A stretch of 64,000 nt of DNA, from NCBI RefSeq assembly GCF_900098745.1, contig NZ_FQTT01000009.1:518717-582716 (forward strand). The letters are read 5' to 3'. Below, in pieces: positions 34,001 through 42,262 of this stretch. The position numbers were made by a program, and so were the translations under genes. This DNA comes from Actinomyces glycerinitolerans (GTDB lineage Bacteria; Actinomycetota; Actinomycetes; Actinomycetales; Actinomycetaceae). Under the pieces are notes generated by a model. The model had not been told where the DNA came from. It saw only the letters and a list, made by a program, of their open reading frames with translations, and made no database searches. Numbering within the stretch: the first letter of the stretch is position 1; each line of letters starts with the position of its first letter.

Positions 34001-35566
34001 GGCGTCGGGGGCGTCCAGGAAGGGGAAGTCCTGCACATCGCCCAGGCCGAGCGCCGCCATCTGCAGAATCACCGAGGCCAGCGAGGTGCGCAGGATCTCC
34101 GGCTCGGTGTACTCCGGGCGCGACTCGAAGTCGGACCGGGAGTACAGGCGGATGGCGATACCGTCGGCGACGCGCCCGCACCGTCCGGAGCGCTGGTTGG
34201 CGCTGGCGCGGCTGATCGGCTCGATCGGCAGGCGCTGCACCTTGGTGCGGTTGGAGTAGCGGGAGATGCGCGCCAGGCCCGGGTCGACGACGTAGCGGAT
34301 GCCGGGCACGGTCAGGGAGGTCTCGGCCACGTTGGTGGCCAGCACGATGCGCCTGCACGTGTGCGCCTCGAACACGCGGTGCTGCTCGGCGGCGGACAGG
34401 CGCGAGAACAGCGGCACCACCTCGACGGCGCCGGGGGTGGAGGTGCGCCCGTGCGGGGTGTAGCGCGGACCCAGGTGGTCGATGAGGGCGGATTCGGTAT
34501 CGCGAATGTCCCGCTCTCCGGCCAGAAAGACCAGGATGTCGCCGCTGCCGGCGGCCATGAGCTCGTCGACGGCGTCGAGGATGCCGGTGACCTGGTCGCG
34601 GTCGGTCTCCGGCGCGGGTTGCGCCGCCCCGGTGCCCTGCCGTCCCCGGGCGGCGGGGGAGGAGTCCTGGACGCCGGAGGCGTCGGCGTCGGGGTCGTCG
34701 GGGTCCGTGGGGTCGAGAACCAGCGGCCGGTAGCGGATCTCCACCGGGTAGGTGCGCCCGGACACCTCGATCACCGGTGCGGGCACCCGTGTGGGGCGGG
34801 ACTGTGTGGCGGTGTCGCCATGTTCGGCGAGGGCGTCATGGCCGCCTCCGGCGAGTGGGGCGTCATGGCCGAAGTGGGCGGCGAAACGCTCGGAGTCGAT
34901 GGTGGCGGAGGTGATGATGACCTTCAGGTCCGGGCGCTGGGGGAGGAGTCGGGCCAGATAGCCGAGGATGAAGTCGATGTTCAGGCTGCGCTCGTGCGCC
35001 TCGTCCACGATGATCGTGTCGTAGCGGCGCAGCAGCGGGTCTGACTGGATCTCCGCCAGCAGGATGCCGTCGGTCATGAGCTTGACCAGCGTGTTGGGGC
35101 CGGTCTCCTCGGTGAAACGCACCTGGTAGCCGACCACGCCGTCGGGTCCGATGGGGGTTGACAGCTCGTAGGCGATGCGCTCGGCCACCGAGCGTGCGGC
35201 GATACGGCGTGGCTGGGTGTGGCCGATCATGCCGGTGATGCCGCGGCCCAGCTCCAGGCAGATCTTGGGGAGCTGGGTGGTCTTGCCGGAGCCGGTCTCC
35301 CCGGCCACGATCACCACCTGGTTCTCGCGGATGGCGGCGGCGATCTCCTCGCGGCGGGCGCTGACGGGCAGCTCCTCGGGGTAGGCGATCATGGGTACGG
35401 CGGCGCGGCGGGACTCAATCTGCTCGGGGGTGAAGCCCCGCCACTGGTGGTGCCGGCCGCGTCGGGGACGATGCCCCTGGGAACGCCGCCCACGCCTGCC
35501 ACCGCCGTTGTTGCTGCCGACTTCAGGGCGGTCCGCGCGCCGGGTTGGTCGCTCGTTGTCACTCAT
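31019..35566 (-). CDS. hrpA: ATP-dependent RNA helicase HrpA
   Basis: A 1515-aa DEAH-box helicase, somewhat longer than the approximately 1300-aa E. coli protein. A basic Arg/Gly-rich tail (1-45) precedes the RecA-like core: Walker A GETGSGKT (89-96), DEAH (188-191) and SAT (220-222). An acidic insert (about 265-330) comes before the second RecA domain with RISRYSNRTKVQRLP and NQRSGRCGRV. The HA2/OB region and the long HrpA-specific C-terminus follow, with another Arg/Gly-rich insert (about 1110-1135). The ATG at 35566 is preferred, with AGGCGG upstream; the frame to 35779 runs through the 23-bp intergenic repeats. HrpA relatives act in mRNA processing and ribosome rescue. Confidence 0.93.
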   Translation of the reverse strand: MSDNERPTRRADRPEVGSNNGGGRRGRRSQGHRPRRGRHHQWRGFTPEQIESRRAAVPMIAYPEELPVSARREEIAAAIRENQVVIVAGETGSGKTTQLPKICLELGRGITGMIGHTQPRRIAARSVAERIAYELSTPIGPDGVVGYQVRFTEETGPNTLVKLMTDGILLAEIQSDPLLRRYDTIIVDEAHERSLNIDFILGYLARLLPQRPDLKVIITSATIDSERFAAHFGHDAPLAGGGHDALAEHGDTATQSRPTRVPAPVIEVSGRTYPVEIRYRPLVLDPTDPDDPDADASGVQDSSPAARGRQGTGAAQPAPETDRDQVTGILDAVDELMAAGSGDILVFLAGERDIRDTESALIDHLGPRYTPHGRTSTPGAVEVVPLFSRLSAAEQHRVFEAHTCRRIVLATNVAETSLTVPGIRYVVDPGLARISRYSNRTKVQRLPIEPISRASANQRSGRCGRVADGIAIRLYSRSDFESRPEYTEPEILRTSLASVILQMAALGLGDVQDFPFLDAPDARAVRDGIQLLGEIGAIETSGREGSGRRRGGRGDGVRGPRLTEVGRRLARLPIDPRLGRMLLEAGERGCVSEVMVIVAALSMQDVRERPADHQEAADALHRRFAEPTSDFLTYLNLWRYLRTQQRDLSGSAFRRMCRSEFLHYLRVREWQDVYNQLRQLARPLGLAAAPVDLPTASAVRAAAAGLEPGTQAATIAHGDVAAAVVALGRSADTPSADAIHRSLLVGLLSNVGTWDERRREYAGTRGSHFVIWPGSGLRRKTYDWVMTAELVETSRLFARTVAKVDARWIEEAAGAAGLLHRVYGEPYWSTRRGAAMVHEKLLLYGMTLVADRPATLASVGTADARELAREMFIRSGLVEGGWHARHGFVERNRALLEELADVEQRRREHGLLAGDEALFDFYDDRLPDDVYGANDFDAWWKRERRNHPDLFDFTRELLLPGGDDTAGYPDTWVQGDLTLGLEYVFEPGTPNDGVSVLVPVEVLGRLEPTGFDWLVPGLRPELVVATIRALPKRVRRALVPAPDVGAQMWEEIRRDVPGAAGGAGAPSAPGVPFREAFTDAVGRLRQVEITEADWEEAAARLPDHLRIAFVAVDGAGRELDRDKDLVVLQRRQAGRTEAAVRDAVHGAIAQAMADAQRSQGRRRGGRGRRRGQGGGPDAGAFASRNAGGNTAPAANDKGTRAVGPGLAERAGLTDWPKDVTGLEGPERSTIPATIETPGTAGLVVRGYPALVAVGARGADLRILPDAVAQERAHGAGVTALALARTALPAARITSRWNPTETLTLAASPYRSTEALVEDMQLTAARSIADRWAAARRTPLAGVREQTMFEQLVATMRQELEDEVYRVAQVSAKTLAAQREVEREVSTHTSLALLNTLQQVREHAAALVYDGFIADTPPEQLRHLPRYLQALAMRVGKAESSPSQDAALAYQVEQAERLLADARARAAALPTDPEREAVLVEARWLIEELRVSLFAQTLGTARKVSVQRISKLLAKV

Positions 35567-35626
35567 CAGGCCGCCTATTGTCCCCCATCCCCGCCTCCGG
35601 CCGAAGCTGCCGCGGCCGCGCCCCTC

Positions 35627-35660
35627 GCCGAGGTCGGTGGAAGTTACGTGCCGAGGTCGG
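35627..35660. repeat. 23-bp-period repeat, locus A (2 units)
   Basis: GCCGAGGTCGG occurs at 35627 and 35650, exactly 23 bases apart, with TTACGT immediately before the second. Read on the minus strand, this is the same core (CCGACCTCGGCACGTAA) seen at 43220 and 47729. It lies about 60-95 bases upstream of the hrpA start. Confidence 0.7.
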
Positions 35661-36095
35661 CCAAAACAGGCGCATGTCCTAGAGGGGGCGTCCAACGCTT
35701 TGCGGCTGTTACTCAGATTGGCGGCTGATGAAGCCGGACATCCCTGGGACAGTAAATGCGACGCCGTAGTCCGGAGCATAGATCAGCCCCTTGTGTAGGA
35801 GACTGCTGCGTCGGAGGCCGAGCCTTCCGATGGGTTTACCGGCGTTTCGTGTTTGGGGGTGTGGCTGGTGGTGTGTTCTGGTTGGCCTGAGAACGAGTTC
35901 TGCCGAGGACGACCTCTCCCGCGCCCGCGCGCAGCCTCACGTGCCCGAAGGCCATCTCCCGTGCCCGAGGGCGGCCTGCCCGTGGACGGCCTGCGGCTCC
36001 CGGAGGCGACCTGCCGCGTCCGAGGGGGGCCTGCCGCGTGGTGGTTCCGTGCGGTCGCACCCTCGAGTGCGAAGCGCTGGTCAGTGCTGGTTTCT

Positions 36096-36150
36096 GACCT
36101 TGGGGTGTGGTTTACGACTCCGGGGTGGTCGTGATTCGCACCCCAAGGTC
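36096..36150. repeat. Hairpin inside repeat element copy 2
   Basis: GACCTTGGGGTG (36096-36107) pairs with CACCCCAAGGTC (36139-36150). One outer base differs from copy 1 (C to T), which would leave a G-U pair in RNA, so the stem is kept. Confidence 0.7.
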
Positions 36151-36419
36151 GTAAATCGACATGGCGGTCGTCTCACGGGAGCACAGCCGGCCGGGGAACA
36201 CGGGCCCCACCAACCCCGGGCCACGGGGGCGGGTCCCCGTCCCTGAAGCCCAGGCCCACGCCGACGAGCCACTCAGCCGGGCGCTGACCCGCACCGCCGG
36301 GCGCGGGCCAGGCGGACTGCCGAGTGCAGCGGCGGAGGGTACTTCGGAGGGCTCTTACGCGCGGGCCATCATTGGTCGGCGTCAGGGGGTGGCGTCATGA
36401 TGGTGGCGTCATGGGGTGG

Positions 36420-36652
36420 ACGGTTCGTGTGTTCCGGTGACGGTTCGTCAGGTAGTACCAACGATTCGGCATGAACCACGACGGTTCGTACCCCTACCCC
36501 ACGAACCGTCGCCGGATGTGCCGAACCGTCGACCAGAACGTACGAACCGTCGCCGGATGTGCCGAACCGTCGACCCGAGCGTACGAACCGTCAGGCGAAG
36601 GCACGAACCGTCGACCAGAACGTACGAACCGTCAGGCGAAGGCACGAACCCT
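36420..36652. repeat. Phased octamer array, copy 2 (12 units)
   Basis: ACGGTTCG (third unit degenerate, ACGATTCG) begins at 36420, 36440, 36461 and 36481. The reverse complement CGAACCGT begins at 36502, 36522, 36543, 36563, 36584, 36604, 36625 and 36645 (last unit CGAACCCT). The spacings alternate 20 and 21 without exception. Relative to copy 1, three units were added in the right-hand half, with linker types repeated, so the array has expanded by local duplication while keeping its phase. Confidence 0.87.
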
Positions 36653-36845
36653 CACGCACGATCCGCCGCTGTCCGCCGTGATCCACCGCTGTCCGCCGTG
36701 ATCCACCGAGATTCACCGAGATTCGCGGTGAACTATCCCATCCCCGCTCATCGCACCCGCCGGAGCACACACACAAACCACCATCCAGACACCCCACCCA
36801 CCACACCCACAAACACGAAGAGCCGGAAACGTCCGATGGTGCTCG

Positions 36846-36976
36846 CAGCTGTCACAGATTGCAGCAGTTTTACTGGGACAGGCCGGAAACTCGGTCGAGA
36901 GAAGCGCGTGATTTCACGGATTTGCGTTAGGTGACTCGCGTCCGGGCAAGTAAAGTGCTGCAATCTGTGACAGCTG
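36846..36976. repeat. 131-bp inverted-repeat element
   Basis: A perfect 21-bp inverted repeat bounds this segment: CAGCTGTCACAGATTGCAGC plus one A at 36846-36866, and its exact reverse complement at 36956-36976. Similarity continues inward (GTTTTACT against CTTTACT). The interior holds a small palindrome (CGTGATTTCACG, about 36907). It lies 45 bases beyond the stop of the PRD regulator and 21 bases from the long repeat element. It could be a miniature transposable element or a very long termination hairpin. No target duplication is obvious. Confidence 0.75.
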
Positions 36977-37021
36977 GGCGATAATCGCCATGCCCCGCAC
37001 GCGCGCGTGGCGTGGGCAGGG

Positions 37022-38932
37022 TTACAGCACGTCCAGCATGGTTGCGACGAAGGCGTCGTAGGAGTCGGCTGCGGCCAGGCGGGCGACCTTGGCGGGATCC
37101 ACCAGCGCCTTGATCACCGCGTCGAACACATCTCCGAAGGCGTCGCGGCTGTCCGCGGACAGGCACAGCATGGCGATGAGTTTGACCGGCGTGCCGTCCC
37201 AGTCGACGGGCCGATCGGCCAGGCACACGGCAATCGCAGTGCGCGCCGCAGTCATCTCAATCGTGTGCGGAATCGCGGCACCGGAGGTGAAGGCCGTGGT
37301 GGACAACCGCTCCCGCTCCTTGACCTGATCCAGGAACTCCGGGCCGACGGCGCCGGCACGGGCGAGCAGACTCGCCGCACTTTCCAGTGCGGTATCGCGG
37401 TCCTGTCCGTCCGGGATCCGGGTGAACAACTCCGGCTCCATCACCGTAGTCAGCCAGGCGGCGGCCTTGAACCGCTTGTGGCCGGCCGCGATATCCGCCG
37501 TCATCTCTCGAATTCGTTCCAGATCTGCGTCCGTCAGCAGCAGCCCCGTGCGGATCACCGGCACATCGGGCGCGTTCGGCAACGGCACTGTGCTCACAAT
37601 CAGGTCGGCGGCCAGGTCGGGCCCGACGTCGTCGACGTCCGTGATCACCCGGTCCACTCGCCCGGTTCCAGCCACCGCGATCTCCACGGCGTGCATTAGG
37701 GAGACGTGGACGTCGTAGTAGCGGGGAACGACGACGGCTACGGCGACCTCGTCGTCCTGCGCGTGCATGGAGAGCAGGCGGCCGCCCACGTGGAAGGCGA
37801 TGAAGCCGATCTCGTCCTCACTGACTTGGATGCCGGTCTCCACTTGAATCTGCCGGGCGATGAACACCGCCAATTCGTGCACCAGCGGGTGGGTGTTCTT
37901 CACGGACTGCCCCACCGGGATGCGGGCGGAGTCATGGTGCGCTGCCCGCTGCACCAGGCTCCGCACATGCATGGCGAGGAAGGCGATGAACCTGTCGTCC
38001 GCGAGGTCCACCAGGTAGTTCGCGTTGAGCTTCGCGACGATCCGGGTGACCATGGCCAGATAGTGCTCGTCGAGGAAGGCCCTGACCTCCGGGTTGGAAG
38101 TCTCCTCCGGATAGGCGGGGGCGGCCTTGGTCAGCAGCAGGAGCGCCAGGTAGGAGACCTCCCGCTCCGGCACCTGCACCCCGAATACTTTCGCCACCAG
38201 CTCGCTCACCGCGCGAGACACCGGGGCGAGCGCGTCGTCCGGGGGCAGCTGCGAATCGTGAACGGAGCGCCCGTGCCGCACCCGGTCGACCATGATGGCG
38301 ATGTGGGCGACTAGCTCGTCGGCGGTCCACTCGTTGATGGACAACTGAAAGCCATCCAGCACTTCGCGCAGCTGCTTCTTGAAGCCCAGCAGTTCTGGCT
38401 CCCGAAGCCGGTGGGCGACTTCTGCGACGTCGATGAACTGGCGTCGACGCACGGCGGCCCCGGTGAGGATGCGCCGCATGAGACGGCGCTGCGCCGCCTC
38501 TTCCCCCTGAAGCGACAGTCGCTCGTGGTCGCGTGCCAGGCGCAGACCGAACTGGGCCACCAGCGGCCTGGCCTTGCCCAGGTCGGCCTCGATTGTGGAG
38601 TCGGAGACGTGCAGCTGCTCCGCCAACTCGAATACGCTCACCGGCCCCTGGGCGGCGACCAATACGCGCAGGATATGTGCCAGCCGGGCCTCGGGACCAT
38701 CATCCCGAGACCCGGCCGGCGCCGGCCGCATCCGTGCCCGTTCCAAAGCGCATGCATCCAGGCGGTAACCGGAGTGCGATGCGGTGATGACCCGCCCGTA
38801 GCGCTCATTGGCGGCAGTCACGTAGTTGCGGATCGTGCGCGTGGATACCGCCAGCCGCGCCGCCAGCTCGCCGGAGGAGAACGGCCGTGGCTCCTCGGAG
38901 AGGATCTGCAGCAGATCCTCGAAACTCGTCAT
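37022..38932 (-). CDS. PRD-domain transcriptional activator (MtlR/LicR type)
   Basis: A 636-aa PTS-controlled regulator. Domains in order: N-terminal helix-turn-helix (LAARLAVSTRTIRNYV, residues 20-40), a second HTH (VFELAEQLHVSDSTIEADLGKA, about 95-120), two PRD domains (about 180-400, ending IGFIAFHVGGRL), an EIIB-like domain lacking the usual active cysteine (about 405-490) and a C-terminal EIIA domain with candidate phospho-His556 in AIPHTIEMTA. Such proteins are switched by phosphorylation from HPr and the cognate PTS. It closes the PTS operon, seven bases after the kinase gene, so it very probably activates this operon. The palindrome at 43144-43175 is a candidate target. Confidence 0.9.
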   Translation of the reverse strand: MTSFEDLLQILSEEPRPFSSGELAARLAVSTRTIRNYVTAANERYGRVITASHSGYRLDACALERARMRPAPAGSRDDGPEARLAHILRVLVAAQGPVSVFELAEQLHVSDSTIEADLGKARPLVAQFGLRLARDHERLSLQGEEAAQRRLMRRILTGAAVRRRQFIDVAEVAHRLREPELLGFKKQLREVLDGFQLSINEWTADELVAHIAIMVDRVRHGRSVHDSQLPPDDALAPVSRAVSELVAKVFGVQVPEREVSYLALLLLTKAAPAYPEETSNPEVRAFLDEHYLAMVTRIVAKLNANYLVDLADDRFIAFLAMHVRSLVQRAAHHDSARIPVGQSVKNTHPLVHELAVFIARQIQVETGIQVSEDEIGFIAFHVGGRLLSMHAQDDEVAVAVVVPRYYDVHVSLMHAVEIAVAGTGRVDRVITDVDDVGPDLAADLIVSTVPLPNAPDVPVIRTGLLLTDADLERIREMTADIAAGHKRFKAAAWLTTVMEPELFTRIPDGQDRDTALESAASLLARAGAVGPEFLDQVKERERLSTTAFTSGAAIPHTIEMTAARTAIAVCLADRPVDWDGTPVKLIAMLCLSADSRDAFGDVFDAVIKALVDPAKVARLAAADSYDAFVATMLDVL

Positions 38933-38938
38933 GACGGC

Positions 38939-39607
38939 TCAGCTCCGCGCGGCGATCCAGTCGAGGATCGCCTCGTGATCAACGGTGTCCAGATCCGTGG
39001 CATCCACCTCCAACAGCTCGCCGAGCCGGAAGGTGTCATACCCGCGAGTGGTGCAGCGCCGGTAGAACTCCTCACGGCTCAGCAGGCCGGCGGCCTTGCT
39101 GCGATCCGGGAGCGAGTCGCCGCGGTGGTACCGGTCGACGATGTGGCCCAGATGCCGTGAGGGATCCAGGTCCCGCCGCTGCTGCCGTTCAAACAGCACC
39201 TCCAGGTCGGCGGTCAGGCGGATTGTCAACGCGGTGGCGCCGTAGCGCTCGCACAGTGCCCGCAGCGTCGGCAGCTGCTTAATGCTGAACGGGTAGTCGG
39301 ACAGCACCAGCGGACGTTCGGAGTCGTCACTTGTGTCGCCACTGTGAGCGTCACGGCTCAACGCGGCTTCAATCTCACCGAAGAAGATCTCCAATGCCCT
39401 GCGGTCCAGGGCCTGCTTCTGCTCGGCGTTGTCGAACCCGTGCTCCTCCCACAGCTTCTCCTTGATGTCGTCGATGGATACCTGCGTGCAGCCGGGGAAG
39501 CGTTCCCTTATGCGCGTGCACAAGTAGCTCTTACCGGTGCCGGGCAGGCCCGCGACCAGGACGAGGATTGCTCCACTCACCGTCGCCTCGCAGCTCGCCG
39601 GGGTCAT
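38939..39607 (-). CDS. P-loop kinase of the AAA_33/zeta-like type
   Basis: A 222-aa ATP-binding protein with Walker A GLPGTGKS (20-27, Lys26), the block VSIDDIKEKLWEEHGF, a strand VLSDYPFS and an Arg-rich lid (RQQRRDLDPSRH). The family includes small-molecule kinases such as gluconate and chloramphenicol kinases. In this operon it could phosphorylate a sugar or sugar phosphate, making the bisphosphate that a class II aldolase would cleave. The start overlaps the aldolase stop by four bases. The substrate is unknown. Confidence 0.8.
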   Translation of the reverse strand: MTPASCEATVSGAILVLVAGLPGTGKSYLCTRIRERFPGCTQVSIDDIKEKLWEEHGFDNAEQKQALDRRALEIFFGEIEAALSRDAHSGDTSDDSERPLVLSDYPFSIKQLPTLRALCERYGATALTIRLTADLEVLFERQQRRDLDPSRHLGHIVDRYHRGDSLPDRSKAAGLLSREEFYRRCTTRGYDTFRLGELLEVDATDLDTVDHEAILDWIAARS

Positions 39608-40449
39608 TCGGGCCGACGCCCCATGAACAACGCGATCTTGTGGGCGACGATCTCACCGACGACGTCGTTGCAGGGCACGATGTTGTTGCGCAGCGAGCTG
39701 TTGACCTTGGTGGCCCCGAAGGTCTCCTGCGCCTTGCGGGTCCAGCCGACCAGCAGCTCGGTGCCGACGTTGAACTTGCGGATGCCCTTGGCGGTCAGTT
39801 CGGGGTAGTCCGCCTCGTCCACGCCGGTGCCGCCGTGCACCACCAGGGGCACGTCGACGGCGTCGTTGATGCGGCCGAGCAGGTCCAGGTCGATCTTGGT
39901 CTTCGACTTGAACTGGCCGTGGTTGGTGCCGATGCTGACGGCGAGCGCGTCGCAGTCGACCTCGGCAAGGAATTGCTGGGCCTCCTCCGGCTGGGTGTAC
40001 TTGCCCTCCCGGTTGCGGATGCCCTCCTCGGTGCCTCCGATCGTGCCGATCTCCGCCTCTACGGAGACGCCGTGCTCATGGGCGAAGGCGACCACGCGGC
40101 GCGACTTGGCGACGTTCTCGGTGAAGGGCAGCTGGGAGCCGTCGAACATGACCGAGGAGTATCCGGCGGCGATGGCGTCGCGGATATCGGTCAGATCGGT
40201 GGCGTGGTCCAGGTGCAGGGCGACGTCGACGATCTCGTCCTCCGCCATGGCTCGGCACACCGCCACCAGGTTCTTCATGCCCACGTAGCGGGCGGTGCCG
40301 GGAGAGGTCTGGATGATGATCGGGGAGCCCAGATCCCGGGCGGCGCGGATCATCGCGGGGACCATCTCCAGGTTGTGGGCATTGAAGGCGCCGACGGTGT
40401 AACCGAGGCGCCGGGCCTCGGCGAGCATCGGGGTGATGGGGATATACAT
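39604..40449 (-). CDS. Class II fructose/tagatose-bisphosphate-type aldolase
   Basis: A 281-aa zinc-dependent aldolase. The catalytic Asp81 and zinc ligand His82 lie in LHLDHATD. Further zinc ligands are probably Glu133 (VEAEIG), His177 (SIGTNHGQ) and His205 (VVHGGTG). The length and motifs match the FbaA/GatY/KbaY group, which splits ketose 1,6-bisphosphates or related sugars into two trioses. It lies 72 bases after the small helical protein and overlaps the kinase gene. With the ascorbate-type PTS it probably completes the pathway from an imported sugar phosphate to glycolysis. Confidence 0.92.
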   Translation of the reverse strand: MYIPITPMLAEARRLGYTVGAFNAHNLEMVPAMIRAARDLGSPIIIQTSPGTARYVGMKNLVAVCRAMAEDEIVDVALHLDHATDLTDIRDAIAAGYSSVMFDGSQLPFTENVAKSRRVVAFAHEHGVSVEAEIGTIGGTEEGIRNREGKYTQPEEAQQFLAEVDCDALAVSIGTNHGQFKSKTKIDLDLLGRINDAVDVPLVVHGGTGVDEADYPELTAKGIRKFNVGTELLVGWTRKAQETFGATKVNSSLRNNIVPCNDVVGEIVAHKIALFMGRRPE

Positions 40450-40521
40450 TTGGGCGTTTCCTTTTGGGATTGAATGGGTGAACGATTGCTGCGGGCAGTG
40501 CGCCCGGCAGGGGGCGCTCGT

Positions 40522-40959
40522 CTAGAACTGCGAGCGCATGACGCGCTTGGACAGGGCGGTCAGCTCGTCGAGCTTCACGGTCCACTGCTGGATGGCGGCG
40601 TCGTCGCGGGCCCTGGCGGCCTGCCTCAACTGGTCGTTGTAAAGCGTGAGCAGGCCGTTGTAGGCCGGACCGAACTGCTCGCGAATCGCCATGGACGCCT
40701 CGTAGCTGTCGATCGCGGCGGTGGCGTCGCCCAATTCCTGCTGGAGGCCGCCGAGCTCGTTGAGGAGCTTGATCCGCGCCTCGGGATCGGCCTGTTCTTC
40801 CAGCTGTACGGTTAGCGCGGCGGCGCGTTCGCGCAGGGCCTTTTGGTCGGAAGCGGTTTGCGCCGCTGGTGTCTCAACCGCCTCGCCCGTCTCGACGGCG
40901 TCGGCGGACGCCGTCGACCGGTGCTCGGCCTGCTTCCGGTTTCTGCGGAATAGTCTCAT
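40522..40959 (-). CDS. Small TPR-like helical protein in PTS operon
   Basis: A 145-aa protein with a basic start (MRLFRRNRKQ), an acidic Ala/Thr-rich linker and then helical hairpins (LLNELGGLQQELGDATAAIDSYEASMAIREQFGPAYNGLLTLY) that read like one or two tetratricopeptide repeats. No enzymatic motif is visible. It begins ten bases after the EIIC stop, so it belongs to the operon. A scaffold or regulatory role for the transporter or the aldolase is possible, but no family is recognised. Confidence 0.6.
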   Translation of the reverse strand: MRLFRRNRKQAEHRSTASADAVETGEAVETPAAQTASDQKALRERAAALTVQLEEQADPEARIKLLNELGGLQQELGDATAAIDSYEASMAIREQFGPAYNGLLTLYNDQLRQAARARDDAAIQQWTVKLDELTALSKRVMRSQF

Positions 40960-40969
40960 CTCGCCGCCC

Positions 40970-42262
40970 TCAGAATGCGTTCATGATGGGGCGGACGATG
41001 TAGGCGAACAGCAGGCCGGCGGTGATGGTATCGACGTCGGTCGCGGACAGGTTGGGGAAGCCCAGGTTCATGAAGGTGGTCACCAGCAGTGCCGGCAGCA
41101 GCGTGATGAACAGGCCGTGCACCACGCCGCCGATGATGGCGCCGCGGCGCCCGCCCACGGTGTTGCCGAAGATGCCGGCGGTGCCGCCCGCGAAGAAGTT
41201 CGTCAGCATGCCGGGCACGATCACCGCGAAACCGACGGCCGGAAGAGCCACCATGGCGATCAGGGTGCCGATCGTGGTGGTGATGAAGCCGATGACCACC
41301 GCATTGGGGGCGTAGGGGAACAGCACCGGGCAGTCCAGCGCGGGCTTGGAGTCGGGCACCAGCTTCATGGAGATACCGCGGAAGGCGGGGACGATCTCAC
41401 CCAGCAGCAGCCGCACACCGGTCATCAGCACGTAGACGCCGACGACGAACTGGATGGACTGCAGGAAGGCGTACATCATGTAGTTCATGGTTCCGACCTG
41501 CTCGGCCACCGGCTCGGGTCCGGCGACCGCCGCGACGATGAGGAACAGCGGGATCATGACCACGGCGAGGGACATGTAGGTGTCCTGCAGGAACTCCAGG
41601 GAGCGGGGGAGCTTGATGTCCTCCGTGGAGGGCTGCTTCTCGACGTTGCGCTTGCGCACCAGCCAGGCGACCCCCGCCTCAACAAGGTAACCGATGGTGC
41701 AGAAGTGTCCCAGCGCGATCGCGTCGTTACCGGTGATGCGGCGGACGATGGGCTGGGCTAGGGCGGGCATGGCGACGCAGAAGAAGCCGCCCACCACGCT
41801 GGCGGCGAGGATGAGCCCGGCACCGCGCAGTCCGGCCGCGTAGCCGAAGATGACGGTCATCGTGGACATCCACAGCAGGGCCTGACCGGTGAGGAAGATG
41901 TACTTCCACGGTGTGAATCGCGCCAGCAGGATGTTGACGACGAAGATGCCCAGGAACGCCAGCGCGATCTGCCCTCCCAGGCCCATGTTGTTGGTGGCGT
42001 AGCCGTTGACGGCCTCAATGCTCGGCACGATTCCGGTGGTGTGGAATGCCGCCTGGAACATCACGCCGAAGTACGTCAGTGTGGTCACCAGTACGGCCGA
42101 TCCCGCCGAGAGCACGTAGAAACCGAGAATGGTCTTGAACGTACCCATGATGACGGCGCCGACACCCTTTTTCTGCAGGATGAGGCCGAGCATGGCGATC
42201 AAGCCGATGATGATCCCGGCCTGGGTGAGGACGTTGTTGATGATCCAGTTGATTACGGTCAT
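40970..42262 (-). CDS. PTS EIIC component, L-ascorbate type (UlaA/SgaT family)
   Basis: A 430-aa membrane permease with about 10-11 hydrophobic segments. The N-terminus (LTQAGIIIGLIAMLGLILQKKGVGAVIMGTFKTILGF) is the typical start of the ascorbate-type EIIC family, and the later blocks ALNCP-like PALDCPVLFPYAPNAV and GGRRGA fit as well. It overlaps the EIIB gene by four bases. Together with EIIA and EIIB it imports and phosphorylates a sugar or sugar acid. The absence of UlaD/E/F-type enzymes and the presence of a class II aldolase make ascorbate itself uncertain. Confidence 0.9.
   Translation of the reverse strand: MTVINWIINNVLTQAGIIIGLIAMLGLILQKKGVGAVIMGTFKTILGFYVLSAGSAVLVTTLTYFGVMFQAAFHTTGIVPSIEAVNGYATNNMGLGGQIALAFLGIFVVNILLARFTPWKYIFLTGQALLWMSTMTVIFGYAAGLRGAGLILAASVVGGFFCVAMPALAQPIVRRITGNDAIALGHFCTIGYLVEAGVAWLVRKRNVEKQPSTEDIKLPRSLEFLQDTYMSLAVVMIPLFLIVAAVAGPEPVAEQVGTMNYMMYAFLQSIQFVVGVYVLMTGVRLLLGEIVPAFRGISMKLVPDSKPALDCPVLFPYAPNAVVIGFITTTIGTLIAMVALPAVGFAVIVPGMLTNFFAGGTAGIFGNTVGGRRGAIIGGVVHGLFITLLPALLVTTFMNLGFPNLSATDVDTITAGLLFAYIVRPIMNAF

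Larger units (their letters stand above)
35837..36824. repeat. Long non-coding repeat element, copy 2 (988 bp)
   Basis: This is nearly identical to 7054-7901 over most of its length, with extra octamer units and 20-bp repeats that make it 140 bases longer. The terminal inverted repeat extends further here: the left side reads GTTTACCGGCG (35834 on) and the reverse complement of the right side reads GTTTCCGGCTC. The 8-base direct repeat TCCGATGG flanks it (35826-35833, and 36832-36839 one base beyond the right end), as expected of a target-site duplication. No transposase gene is present. It sits in a 1.4-kb gene-free interval between hrpA and the PRD regulator. Confidence 0.85.

Noticed and set aside
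32909-35044. 711-residue plus-strand frame inside hrpA
   Set aside because: It is a shadow of the DEAH helicase, Gly/His/Arg-rich with no domain.
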